The notes under the pieces were generated by a model that did no database searches, was not told where the DNA came from, and saw nothing but the letters and a program-made list of their open reading frames with translations. DNA of 64,000 nucleotides from Maricaulis sp048268525. Its GTDB lineage: Bacteria > Pseudomonadota > Alphaproteobacteria > Caulobacterales > Maricaulaceae. Below, one piece after another: positions 25,839 to 34,557 of the stretch. Positions within the stretch are counted from its first letter, which is position 1, and every line of letters starts with the position of its first letter. The position numbers were made by a program, and so were the translations under genes. Location: positions 25,099-89,098 of the forward strand of contig NZ_JBLWVH010000013.1 of NCBI RefSeq assembly GCF_048268525.1. The letters are read 5' to 3'.

Positions 25839-27044
25839 ATGTTGAGCCTGATCGCAGCCCTGCTCCTGCTCCAGAACCAGCCTACCACACCTCCCGATGT
25901 GGATGAGGCGGCACGTCTTGAAGAGGAAGAACGCGAGAACGCGGCCCAGGCTGAAGCCGCCAGGCTCCAGGCCGAGGAACTGGCGGATGAAGTCGCGTTG
26001 ATGCAGCGCCAGCTTGTCGATGTGGGCGCTCGCGTCGGGGCCAGTGAAAATGCGGCTCTCGACGCCGAACGTGAACTGGCCAGACAGGCCGCTGTCGAGG
26101 CCGATCTCCTCGCCCGACTGACCGCCGACCGCGAAACCCTTATCGACATTCTGGCTGCGATCCAGCGGATCGAGAGCCAGACGCCACCAGCGGTCCTAGC
26201 GGCACCTGACGACGCTGCCGAAGCAGCTCGTGCCGCATCGCTGATGGCGGAAGTCGCGCCGGCGCTGCGGCAGCGGGCCGATCAGATTGCGGGGCAGTTG
26301 ATACAATTGCGCGAGGTCCGTGCGGCAATTGAATCCGAGCGAGCCGCGCTTGGCGCCGCCGAACAGACCCTGGCTGCCCAGCGGTTGGAGCTGGAAATGC
26401 TGATTGCCGAGCGCCGGGCGCTGGAAGCCCGGCACCGCAATGAAGCGGTAGCCTATCTGGAAGCCTCCAGCACGGCTGGACAGCGCGCCCGGTCTATCCG
26501 GTCACTGATAGGCGAACTGTCCAGAATGGCTGAGGTCATGCCGACGCTCAGCCCGCGCCGAATTCCGTCTGAGACCTCCATTCCGGCACCGCGGCCACGA
26601 CCGCCACGAAATCTTGTGGCCGCCCGAGTGCCGAACGCGCCGCTGGAAACCTTGAGATTTGCCGACGCGCGTGGACGGTTGCGGCCACCCGCATCAGGCG
26701 ACATCATTCGCGGGTTCGGCGAACTGGCCGAAGATGGCACAGCATCTGAAGGAATTTTCATTCGGACCCGGCCTCGGGCGCAGGTAGTATCGCCCTTCGA
26801 TGGCCGGGTTGAGTTCGCCGGACCGTTCAATACATACGGCGGTCTCTTGATACTCAATGTTGGCGATGGCTACTATGTCGTGCTGGCAGGCATGGCCGTT
26901 ACTTATGCCAGTGTCGGGCAGAGCGTGTTGGCGGGTGAGCCGATAGGCGCGATGTCCGAAAACGCCCAACCGGCATCAGACTTGTATCTGGAGCTGAGAC
27001 GGAATGACGATGCAATCGACCCGGGCCCCTGGTTCCGGACCTGA
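25839..27044 (+). CDS. envC: EnvC-like murein hydrolase activator, degenerate LytM
   Basis: About 401 residues from ATG 25839 (MLSLIAALLLLQNQ, a signal peptide); a TTG overlapping the rlmH stop is less likely. A coiled coil occupies residues 25-230, rich in Ala, Glu and Arg. The C-terminal 110 residues are an M23/LytM fold, but the metal ligands are replaced: where HxH would stand it reads DLYLELR, and the other His positions hold Ile and Asn. It is therefore probably inactive and works like EnvC, activating an amidase at the division site. The gene lies in the conserved order envC-ctpA-yibQ. Confidence 0.87.
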   Translation: MLSLIAALLLLQNQPTTPPDVDEAARLEEEERENAAQAEAARLQAEELADEVALMQRQLVDVGARVGASENAALDAERELARQAAVEADLLARLTADRETLIDILAAIQRIESQTPPAVLAAPDDAAEAARAASLMAEVAPALRQRADQIAGQLIQLREVRAAIESERAALGAAEQTLAAQRLELEMLIAERRALEARHRNEAVAYLEASSTAGQRARSIRSLIGELSRMAEVMPTLSPRRIPSETSIPAPRPRPPRNLVAARVPNAPLETLRFADARGRLRPPASGDIIRGFGELAEDGTASEGIFIRTRPRAQVVSPFDGRVEFAGPFNTYGGLLILNVGDGYYVVLAGMAVTYASVGQSVLAGEPIGAMSENAQPASDLYLELRRNDDAIDPGPWFRT

Positions 27045-27089
27045 TTGCAGACGGGCTTTGCCCATCGCGCTCAAAGGACGCGAGATTGC

Positions 27090-28403
27090 ATGCGTATCAA
27101 TGTCTTCGCTTCAATGGTGGCCTTTGCCGTTGGCGCCGTGGCTATCGCGGTGTCTGCAGAAGGCGCCCAGGAAGACCGGTCGGCCAGTTTCCGCCAGATC
27201 GAGCTCTTTGGCGATGTCCTGAGCCGGATCGAAGCGGACTATGTTTCCGACACCGATCAGGCCGAACTCATCGAAGCCGCGATTGAAGGCATGCTGTCCT
27301 CGCTGGACCCGCACTCGGCCTATCACAGCCCCGACGCCTATGAGGACCTCCGCGTGACCACCCGCGGCGAGTATGGCGGGCTGGGAATGGAAGTGGTCCG
27401 CCGTGACCAGTACATCACCATTGTCTCTCCCATTTCCGACACGCCGGCCGAACGCGCCGGCCTGCGCACCAATGACCGCATCATTGCCGTCGACGGTGAC
27501 GCCATTGTCGGGATTTCGGTTGACGAGGCCGTCGCACTGATGCGCGGCGCTGTCGGTGATCCGGTAACCATCACGATCGCCCGGCAGGATGACGACCCGT
27601 TTGACGTGACCCTGGTCCGCGACACAATCCCGTTGCGAACCGTGGCAACCCGAATCGAGTCAGGTGTTCCATATATGCGGATCGCCGGCTTCAACGAACG
27701 CACGACCGAGATGGTCCACGAAGGCCTCACCGAATTGCGCGACGAGTTCGGCAGTGACCTGCCGGGACTCATTATTGACATGCGCTACAATCCCGGTGGT
27801 CTGCTGGACCAGGCAATCGGGGTCACAGATGTCTTTCTCGACGGCGGTGAAGTCGTCTCCACCCGCACACGGGACCCGCGCGACACACAGCGCTACAACG
27901 CCCGCCCAGGCGATCGCCTCAATGGCGCGCCAATCGTGATCCTGGTCAATGAGGGGACTGCAAGTGCCGCCGAAATCGTCGCCGGCGCCCTGCAAGACCG
28001 TGAACGGGCCGAACTTGTCGGCATGACAAGTTTCGGCAAGGGATCGATCCAGACGATCATTCCGTTGAGGGGTGGCCGCGACGGCGCCCTTCGCCTGACC
28101 ACCGGTCGCTATTATACGCCGGCCGGCCGCTCAATTCAGGCAACAGGCATTGTCCCCGACCAGCAGATTTCGGCCTGGGCGCTCAGCGATGACGACGAGG
28201 CGGAAGTTCCACAGATCGGTTCCGAAGCCGATCTCGACGGGGCCTTGGCGAATGAAAACGGCGTCGAGCGCGAGAACACCGATATCGCTGCCGTGGAGCA
28301 GCCGCCGGTCGATTGGTCAGAAGACGAGGATTATCAACTGCATCGTGCGGTGGAAATTCTGGGCACTGCCATGGAAACGCAACAAGCGTCTCTGCGTCCC
28401 TGA
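27090..28403 (+). CDS. ctpA: C-terminal processing protease CtpA (S41)
   Basis: 437 residues from ATG 27090 with AAAGGACG upstream; an open frame begins earlier at 27045. The signal peptide is MRINVFASMVAFAVGAVAIA with cleavage near residue 23. A PDZ domain (GGLGMEVVRRDQYITIVSPI) precedes the S41 protease domain. The catalytic serine lies in NEGTASAAEIVAG and the lysine in MTSFGKGSIQTI. It is a periplasmic serine protease that trims or degrades envelope proteins; in related bacteria it controls murein hydrolases. It is 45 bp downstream of envC. Confidence 0.95.
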   Translation: MRINVFASMVAFAVGAVAIAVSAEGAQEDRSASFRQIELFGDVLSRIEADYVSDTDQAELIEAAIEGMLSSLDPHSAYHSPDAYEDLRVTTRGEYGGLGMEVVRRDQYITIVSPISDTPAERAGLRTNDRIIAVDGDAIVGISVDEAVALMRGAVGDPVTITIARQDDDPFDVTLVRDTIPLRTVATRIESGVPYMRIAGFNERTTEMVHEGLTELRDEFGSDLPGLIIDMRYNPGGLLDQAIGVTDVFLDGGEVVSTRTRDPRDTQRYNARPGDRLNGAPIVILVNEGTASAAEIVAGALQDRERAELVGMTSFGKGSIQTIIPLRGGRDGALRLTTGRYYTPAGRSIQATGIVPDQQISAWALSDDDEAEVPQIGSEADLDGALANENGVERENTDIAAVEQPPVDWSEDEDYQLHRAVEILGTAMETQQASLRP

Positions 28404-28434
28404 CGGACGTTGCCATATCGGAAAAATGGTTTGA

Positions 28435-28464
28435 ACGGCGACAGGTGTGAACCTGTCGCCGTTA
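28435..28464 (+). terminator. 12-bp perfect hairpin after ctpA
   Basis: AACGGCGACAGG at 28435-28446 pairs fully with CCTGTCGCCGTT at 28453-28464 around a 6-base loop. Only TTTCTT follows after a few bases, so it may be a partial terminator or attenuator ahead of the yibQ gene. Confidence 0.5.
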
Positions 28465-28555
28465 ACCGTTTCTTACAGCACACACAGGCACATTGGGTCC
28501 CAACCGAAGGTCTGTCCGGCCTTCAATCCGGCAATCCTTGAACCATGCTGTATCC

Positions 28556-29881
28556 ATGTCGTCCGCCATTCTTCGCCACGCGCAACCTCTCCTGACCTTG
28601 CGAGCCCCCCTTTTCGCCGGACTTGCAGCGGCGGTCCTGCTAAGCGTGGTGATTGGCGGCGTAGCCGTATTCGGGAATGGGGAGATTGCCCTGCCGCGCG
28701 CCGTCGGCGGTGTCCAGCCTGCGCCGGTCATCGTGGCTTCCAGCCATGATGTTCGCCCGGATAACGGGTTGGACGATGAGGGTATTCGGTTCCTTGATCC
28801 CGAGGGCGAAGGTGAAGTCAGCCTGTCAGGCGTCCGGGAAGACTTTTACGCGCCAGCCGTGACCGAATCGCCGGCCGATACCCGCGGCTCTGACCCGGCT
28901 GACGCTGAGGCACGTTTGTCAGCCGTCTCGACCAATCCGGATGCACTTGCCCGGGCCCCGATAGCTGGACTGACCGAGCCGGGTCCCGGCGGGCCGCTCC
29001 CGATCATCGCCGGGAACGGCACCCGCCCATCACGCGCCTATGCCCGCCCCTATCATGGTGACCCCGGCGCTCCGACCATTGCCGTCGTCGTCGGCGGCAT
29101 GGGTCTCAATTCAACGGTGACCCAGGCAGCGATCGACGAGTTGCCGCCCGAAGTCGCATTGAGCTTTGCTGCCTACACCCGGGATCTCCAGGGCTGGATT
29201 GACCGCGCACGCGCGGCCGGTCACGAAGTGCTCATTGAGGCGCCGATGGAACCCTTTGACTACCCCAACAACGACCCTGGCCCGCACACTCTGCTTGCCG
29301 ACGGAACGGCCGAAGAGAACAGCCGTCGCTTGTCCTGGGTCTTGAGTCGTGCGACCGGCTACTTTGGCGTGACAAACTATCTCGGCGCCCGCTTCTCGGC
29401 GTCACAGGGCGCCATGAGACAAGTCTTCGGCACGCTGGAAAGCCGTGGGGTCGCCTTCCTGCATGATGGCGCCGGACGTCGGTCGACCATCGAGGCTGCC
29501 GCCGATGCAACCAATATCACCTATGCCGTCGCCGACCGGATTCTCGACGAAGACCTGTCGCCTGACGCGATCGATGAGCGTTTGCTGGCGCTTGAAGCCC
29601 TAGCGATCCAGAACGGGTCTGCACTGGGTACCGGCTTCGCCTACCCGGCGACGGTCGAACAAATACGCGACTGGGCGATAAGCCTCGATCTGAGAGGCTA
29701 CCAGTTGGCACCTCCATCAGCTGTCATGGCAAGGCGACGCCTTGAGGCCCGCCTTGCCGAGGAGGCCGCTGCGGCAACAGATCATGATGACACAGCATCG
29801 ACCGACCATCGTTGGGCCCGAGATCCGGACGGGACCGGTGCGAACGATCTCCATGCCGCTGCCGCCGATAGCGGGCATTGA
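28556..29881 (+). CDS. yibQ: Divergent polysaccharide deacetylase YibQ
   Basis: About 441 residues from ATG 28556, which is the first Met before a membrane helix (residues 19-41, FAGLAAAVLLSVVIGGVAVFG). The C-terminal domain, from residue 165, is the DUF610/YibQ divergent polysaccharide deacetylase: TIAVVVGGMGLNSTVTQAAI, EVLIEAPMEPFDYP and TNYLGARFSASQ. The usual Asp-Asp is Gly-Gly here, as in several alphaproteobacteria. It is expected in the periplasm with a role in cell-wall or glycan trimming that is not established. It follows ctpA by 153 bp with the hairpin between. Confidence 0.85.
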   Translation: MSSAILRHAQPLLTLRAPLFAGLAAAVLLSVVIGGVAVFGNGEIALPRAVGGVQPAPVIVASSHDVRPDNGLDDEGIRFLDPEGEGEVSLSGVREDFYAPAVTESPADTRGSDPADAEARLSAVSTNPDALARAPIAGLTEPGPGGPLPIIAGNGTRPSRAYARPYHGDPGAPTIAVVVGGMGLNSTVTQAAIDELPPEVALSFAAYTRDLQGWIDRARAAGHEVLIEAPMEPFDYPNNDPGPHTLLADGTAEENSRRLSWVLSRATGYFGVTNYLGARFSASQGAMRQVFGTLESRGVAFLHDGAGRRSTIEAAADATNITYAVADRILDEDLSPDAIDERLLALEALAIQNGSALGTGFAYPATVEQIRDWAISLDLRGYQLAPPSAVMARRRLEARLAEEAAAATDHDDTASTDHRWARDPDGTGANDLHAAAADSGH

Positions 29882-30393
29882 TGTCGACCGCTCACTCCGA
29901 TCCCTACCCGAAACACCGGGCGAATGTCGGGATCGCGCTCTTCAACGCCAAGGGCGACGTCTGGCTTGGTCGGCGAGACGCAACGCCGGGACCATGGAAC
30001 TGGCAGCTTCCGCAAGGCGGAATCGATCCCGGTGAAGACCATCAGGCCGCTGCGCTGCGCGAATTGAGCGAGGAGACAGGAGTCCGGCCTGACCTCGTAA
30101 ACTATCTCGGTGAGATAGACGGGTGGCTGGCCTATGATTATCCAGCTGACGTCCGCGACGACCCGCGCTTCCGTAAGAAGCGGCACCTTGGTCAGAAACA
30201 GAGATGGTTTGCCTTTCGCTTCACCGGCAATGATCAGGATTTTGACCTGGCTGGCCATGATGAGGTCGAGTTCGACCAATGGCGTTGGGGTCGGCTCAGC
30301 GACATCCCGGACCTGATCATTCCATGGAAGCGAAACGTCTATGTGGCCGTCGCAGACAGTTTCGCGAAGTTCAGCCGCCAGGCGCCAACCTAG
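29881..30393 (+). CDS. rppH: RNA pyrophosphohydrolase RppH
   Basis: 170 residues from ATG 29881, overlapping the yibQ stop by one base. It removes pyrophosphate from mRNA 5' ends and opens them to RNase E decay. The Nudix box reads GGIDPGEDHQAAALRELSEE followed by TG, and family residues WNWQLPQGG and KQRWFAFRF are present. Size is usual for the family. It is the last gene of the plus-strand run and its stop region overlaps the convergent amidohydrolase by 4 bp. Confidence 0.95.
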   Translation: MSTAHSDPYPKHRANVGIALFNAKGDVWLGRRDATPGPWNWQLPQGGIDPGEDHQAAALRELSEETGVRPDLVNYLGEIDGWLAYDYPADVRDDPRFRKKRHLGQKQRWFAFRFTGNDQDFDLAGHDEVEFDQWRWGRLSDIPDLIIPWKRNVYVAVADSFAKFSRQAPT

Positions 30394-31943
30394 CGAGCAT
30401 CCCCACCCTGGCGCGCCGAAAGTGCCTCGCGGCGCAGTTTGCGGCCTCCGACCCACACCGTTTGAATGGAATTCATCGCCTCCATGCTTCGGCGAGGGTC
30501 TTCCGTGAGGAGTATCAGGTCAGCTGCATATCCCTGAGCAATCAGCCCATGCGTATCGCCAATTCCGAGCGCCCGTGCATTGCTGACTGTGGCTGCGGCC
30601 AGGATGGCCTCCGCTGGTACGCCGGCACGCTCCAGGTCCAGCATCTCCCAATACCCGGCCAGTCCCGGCGGCGACGCCCATCCAAACCCGCCGACCGCTG
30701 TATCTGTTCCAAACAGCAGCTTTCCGCCGTCACGCACATAGTTGGCGACAAGGGTCTGATATCGCCGAACGAAATTTCGTTGCAGGTCCGGCAGGTCGTT
30801 TGGCGTTCCGCCGCCGGCGAGAATGAGATCTCCGAAGCGTTCGATGAACTGACCACGCTGTACCTGTGCATCGGTCCGTAGATGCTCAATGAGCTCGGCG
30901 GGCATCACATCCAGCCAGGCAGGGTCATTCAGGAGATCGGGCTGAAACAACGAACGGGTGTTTGCCAGTGTCCGAATGGTCGATTGCACACTTTGATCAC
31001 TTGCGACGAGCGACTCCATGAGTGACACGACCTGCGGCCCCGGTCGCCGCGCTAGAAACCCGTCCTGAGGCCATTCCCAGGGACCGTGCGCAAAGAAGTC
31101 AATCCCCGCCGCCATTCCCAGTTCAAACCCCGCCGGGGACGTCGCGTGAAGGAAGACCGGCATCTCTCGTGCGTGTGCCGCCGCCGTCAATTGACGAACA
31201 ATCTCCGCCGACGGTAGGGCGAAGTCGGGCGCGCCGCCCGGCCACCAAAGCGCCTCCTCATAGTAGAGTTTGACGCAAGACCCGCCTGCGGCCTCAATCA
31301 CGTCGAGGATCGCGTCGGGCGTATGGTCGACCGCGCGCATTCCTGGCAACAAGGTACCGCGGCCGAACGGGTCGTGAAGCAATGCGGAAAACGCATCGAC
31401 CACCTGATCCGGCGCGAAGTCGAGAGCCATGAATCCGTCCGGCAAAACGACTCCCGGGCCGCAGTGCAGCAAGTTTGGCCGGGCAGGCGAGGCAAGGAAC
31501 CTGGCGTTGATCTGAGGGTCGGCGTTCAGTTCCACGACGGTGGTGAAACCATGGAACAAATAGCTGCGCGGCAGCTGCTCCATGTAAGCCGCATGAAGGT
31601 CTTCAAACTCGGGCGTATCCCGGCGGCGCAGCCCCGTCGCGTGGTAGAGATGCACGTGGCTGTCAATCAAGCCGGGCAGCAAGTAGAGCCCATCTGCGTC
31701 AATGACATCGAATCTTCCATCAGGAATTTCTGCGTCCACGCTCATGACCTGGCCATTGGAGACCAGCACGTCGGCAACCTGCCCGTCGTGCGGACTTTCA
31801 GGCGATATGATTGTCGCGCCGCGGATTATGAAGCCCCCTTGCGCTGACGGCGGCCGATCCTCTGCCGTGGCCGTCCCACTGACAGAAACAAGCAGCGATA
31901 CCGTCATGACTAGGCGCCCGGAGCGAACCAATGACCGGATCAC
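30390..31943 (-). CDS. Exported amidohydrolase, imidazolonepropionase-like
   Basis: About 517 residues from GTG 31943, which starts a good signal peptide (VIRSLVRSGRLVMTVSLLVS, ending TATA-ED); ATG 31907 inside it is the alternative, and the frame is open to 32030. The metal site is built from LIDSHVHLYH, CVKLYYE, VFLHATS, and FGTDTAVGG. These fit the amidohydrolase superfamily, close to imidazolonepropionase-like and prolidase-like exported hydrolases. The substrate is unknown. It diverges from the AraC-type regulator at 32136, which may control it. Confidence 0.82.
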   Translation of the reverse strand: MIRSLVRSGRLVMTVSLLVSVSGTATAEDRPPSAQGGFIIRGATIISPESPHDGQVADVLVSNGQVMSVDAEIPDGRFDVIDADGLYLLPGLIDSHVHLYHATGLRRRDTPEFEDLHAAYMEQLPRSYLFHGFTTVVELNADPQINARFLASPARPNLLHCGPGVVLPDGFMALDFAPDQVVDAFSALLHDPFGRGTLLPGMRAVDHTPDAILDVIEAAGGSCVKLYYEEALWWPGGAPDFALPSAEIVRQLTAAAHAREMPVFLHATSPAGFELGMAAGIDFFAHGPWEWPQDGFLARRPGPQVVSLMESLVASDQSVQSTIRTLANTRSLFQPDLLNDPAWLDVMPAELIEHLRTDAQVQRGQFIERFGDLILAGGGTPNDLPDLQRNFVRRYQTLVANYVRDGGKLLFGTDTAVGGFGWASPPGLAGYWEMLDLERAGVPAEAILAAATVSNARALGIGDTHGLIAQGYAADLILLTEDPRRSMEAMNSIQTVWVGGRKLRREALSARQGGDAR

Positions 31944-32135
31944 ATCCACGACGGTGGCAAAGGGCCATGAGGGCACGAAATGGCTATGGCGAGCGCGATT
32001 GAGGCCTGGGATGGAAAAAATTGGGCGCACGAAGATCTCCTGGAATGGCGTGCTCCCAAAAGGCTCTATTTCCTGATTTCAGGCTTCCTGAATCGCGATC
32101 TTGGACACCCTGACCTTCATCGTCTAAATGATCAC

Positions 32136-33125
32136 ATGCCTTGGCTCGTGCCAGTTTCCGCCATGCTTTCTGTCATCATGGCGCTATATCTTGCCACGCT
32201 TGATGGTCCCCGGCGGCGATCATACCGATGGCTTTCGGGCGCCATGGGCCTGCTCGCGGTGCTCATTTCACTTACCGGGCTTGTCGTGCCCGACGGGGGG
32301 CCGGCCATTGGGCTGGCGCGCCCGGTTCTGGCAATGGGCTTTCCACCCCTCCTGTTCCTGCACGTTCGGACGCTCAGCAAAGACGAACCGGTCCGGGCGG
32401 TCTGGCATCTCGCAGGGCCGGGGCTAGTTGGCGGCATTGTCCTTTTAGGGATTGTCACCGGGACCCCGACCGGCACCGCAATTGACCTTGCATTACTCGT
32501 TGGCAGCCTGGCCTATGCCGTCGCTTGCACTCGGCAAGTCGACCCGGAACAGGCACCGTCGACCCGACGCTGGATCCGGATCGTTGGTGCCTGGCTCGCG
32601 ACCATGGCCTTGGCCGATCTGATCGTTGCCCTGGAGTTGCTCGGAAACAAGCCGGCGTCGGAATCGCTTGGTCTGGCGATTGCGCTGGCCGGTCTGGTTG
32701 GCTTTCTTTCCTACTTCCTCGTTTCGAGCCTTCATCAGGTCGGGCCCGTGTCGTGGATGATGGCGCGACTGAAACGAGCGCCCTCCGGCAGCCTCGACGA
32801 TCTCGACAGGCACATGCGTGTTCGCGAAGCCTGGCGCGACCCTGATCTGACCGTAGCGCGAATTGGCCGCCAGATCAGCTGGTCACAGCGACAAGTGTCC
32901 GAGTGCGTCAACTCCCAGGCCGGTCAATCGGTCAGCAACTGGATCAACACCTATCGCGCGGCCGAAGCAAAACGCCTGATGGTGCTGTCCCCGGATCGGC
33001 CACTCGTGGAGCTTTGTCTGGATTGTGGTTTCCAGACCCGCTCCAACTTCAATCGGGCGTTCAAGGGCATCACAGGAATGTCGCCATCGGCATGGCGCAA
33101 GGCCAACAAAAAAGACCGCCCCTGA
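32136..33125 (+). CDS. AraC-family regulator with membrane N-domain
   Basis: About 329 residues from ATG 32136 (MPWLVPVSAMLSVIMALY). An in-frame ATG at 31980 has a GAGGG site but would add 52 hydrophilic residues and leave almost no promoter space, so I favour 32136. Residues 1-205 have six or seven hydrophobic segments. The C-terminus is an AraC HTH domain: DLTVARIGRQISWSQRQVSE, then CLDCGFQTRSNFNRAFKGIT. Such proteins sense signals in the membrane and bind DNA in the cytoplasm. It is divergent from the amidohydrolase. Its stop codon lies inside the atpC terminator of the opposite strand. Confidence 0.85.
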   Translation: MPWLVPVSAMLSVIMALYLATLDGPRRRSYRWLSGAMGLLAVLISLTGLVVPDGGPAIGLARPVLAMGFPPLLFLHVRTLSKDEPVRAVWHLAGPGLVGGIVLLGIVTGTPTGTAIDLALLVGSLAYAVACTRQVDPEQAPSTRRWIRIVGAWLATMALADLIVALELLGNKPASESLGLAIALAGLVGFLSYFLVSSLHQVGPVSWMMARLKRAPSGSLDDLDRHMRVREAWRDPDLTVARIGRQISWSQRQVSECVNSQAGQSVSNWINTYRAAEAKRLMVLSPDRPLVELCLDCGFQTRSNFNRAFKGITGMSPSAWRKANKKDRP

Positions 33126-33135
33126 CGGGCGGTCT
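33107..33135 (-). terminator. Rho-independent terminator for atpC
   Basis: On the minus strand AGACCGCCC/GGGCGGTCT form a 9-bp stem with a 5-base loop (33113-33135), followed by six T (33107-33112). It lies 28 bp downstream of the atpC stop and overlaps the last codons of the convergent AraC gene. Confidence 0.85.
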
Positions 33136-33163
33136 CATTCATCATGTTATCGAAAACATGTGC

Positions 33164-33565
33164 CTAGTGAGACACGACCGACAGCATCGCTTCAAACTTG
33201 GCCACCCGGGCCGCGGCGAGATCTCGCTCTTCGTCATCCTTCGCAGCGGTCACGTCCTCGCGAGCATCTGACAGGTTTTGCGCCAATTCATCGGCATTGA
33301 TATCAGCGACGGCGACGGCCTCTTCAGCAAGGATGGTCAGGCCGGCTGCCGTCACTTCGGCAAAACCACCATGGATGAAGGTGCGGGTTTCCGAACCGGC
33401 ATCGATGACCGTAATCGCGCCAGGACGGATCACCGACATGAAAGGTGCGTGGTTCGGCAACACACCGAAATCGCCTTCTTCACCGGGAACGACAACCTGA
33501 TCGACTTGACCGGCGAACAGACGACGCTCCGGGGAGACGAGATCAAATTGGAGTTTGTCAGCCAT
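33164..33565 (-). CDS. atpC: ATP synthase F1 epsilon subunit
   Basis: 133 residues from ATG 33565, where the family sequence begins (MADKLQFDLVSPERRLFAGQ) and AAGGG lies upstream. Epsilon sits on the central stalk and regulates ATP hydrolysis. The N-terminal beta sandwich includes EGDFGVLPNHAPFMSVIRPG. The C-terminal helical part is short and Ala/Asp-rich. It is separated from atpD by a terminator hairpin and another gene, and has its own terminator. Confidence 0.95.
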   Translation of the reverse strand: MADKLQFDLVSPERRLFAGQVDQVVVPGEEGDFGVLPNHAPFMSVIRPGAITVIDAGSETRTFIHGGFAEVTAAGLTILAEEAVAVADINADELAQNLSDAREDVTAAKDDEERDLAAARVAKFEAMLSVVSH

Positions 33566-33658
33566 GAGACTACCCTTCGATATTCCGCGTCCGTCTAGCA
33601 GGTTATCCAAAGCTTGTGGACCCCCTTCATTCAGCCCGCGACGGGGCGTTGCAGCCGG

Positions 33659-34435
33659 TCAGTGACAGTCGCGAATACCGTCGGTGATAATCTGCCAGAG
33701 GTCGGCGACTGCCCGGTTGCGGACGCCATCAATACGGACCGTCACTTCTGCCCCTCCATACGCCTCGACAGGGATTTCGACAATCTGGCGGATATGAATT
33801 GGATAGGGCGGCAATTGGCGGGGCGGCGCCGCTCCTGAAACGGGGGCCAGCGCCAGTGGGTCCTGGGTAGCCAGACGAATTTGCCAGCTCCCGACTGCTG
33901 GACAATCGCTCTCCCAGGCGACCTGGACCAGGCGTGTCGGCTCGAGCAATGTTTGCAGGTGAACCAATCCGGGAAAGCCGACTGCGGAGGCGTCGGACAG
34001 GTCGGCTGGCAGGATCCCACGAGCGCGAAGACTTGTGGCAATGGCCGGACCGTCGAAACTCGCTGCCGCCAATTCATGGAAATCTTCCGCACGGGCTGTC
34101 AATCGGCCACTCCGGTAGACCCACTCACAGGTCCCGGTGGACGACTCGCAGAGCCGCACGAAACCCGCCTCGAAACCTTCAGTCCAGTAGCCTGTCGTTG
34201 TCGTCGTGACAGGTCCATCCATATCATGGCGCCACCCGTCCCGTGCGGTTGCGGCGGCAAAAGCAGCATCGAGTTCCGCTACCGCGCTGGCCCGCACCCA
34301 TGCTGTCCAAGCACGCCACAGGTCCGGTCCATCATAACCGTCATGAACGATTTGTGCCTCTTCCGGGGGGCCTTGCGGTGGAGGTGGAGGTGAAGAATTT
34401 CCTGCCAGTAGTCCTGCCAATAACGAGACAAGCAT
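33659..34435 (-). CDS. Exported protein of unknown function inside atp operon
   Basis: 258 residues from ATG 34435, with AAAGGG upstream. It begins with a signal peptide (MLVSLLAGLLAGN) and a run of five Pro, perhaps a lipoprotein-free linker. The rest is acidic and rich in Ala, Thr and Trp (LWRAWTAWVRASAVAELDAA) and has two Cys near residue 110-120 that could form a disulfide (LCESSTGTCEWVY). I do not recognise the family. It lies between atpD and atpC, an unusual place for an exported protein, and is transcribed in the same direction. Confidence 0.6.
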   Translation of the reverse strand: MLVSLLAGLLAGNSSPPPPPQGPPEEAQIVHDGYDGPDLWRAWTAWVRASAVAELDAAFAAATARDGWRHDMDGPVTTTTTGYWTEGFEAGFVRLCESSTGTCEWVYRSGRLTARAEDFHELAAASFDGPAIATSLRARGILPADLSDASAVGFPGLVHLQTLLEPTRLVQVAWESDCPAVGSWQIRLATQDPLALAPVSGAAPPRQLPPYPIHIRQIVEIPVEAYGGAEVTVRIDGVRNRAVADLWQIITDGIRDCH

Positions 34436-34497
34436 GTCCGCAACCCTTTCATCCGGTTGCTCCATCAGGAGCAATTGCAAATTGCCTCTCCCGCCCC

Positions 34498-34535
34498 AAA
34501 AAGAAAAGGCCAGCTCCGCTAGGAGCTGGCCTTTT
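34498..34535 (-). terminator. Strong terminator-like hairpin after atpD
   Basis: A perfect 14-bp stem, AAAAGGCCAGCTCC at 34504-34517 with GGAGCTGGCCTTTT at 34522-34535, and a 4-base loop. On the minus strand it is followed by TTTT, one C and TTTTT. It lies 22 bp downstream of the atpD stop. Confidence 0.88.
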
Positions 34536-34557
34536 CAGTCAGATCATCAAGAGAGCC

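Noticed and set aside
30390..30393. Four-base overlap of rppH and amidohydrolase as an antisense control
   Set aside because: Short convergent overlaps are common in compact genomes and no structure supports regulation.
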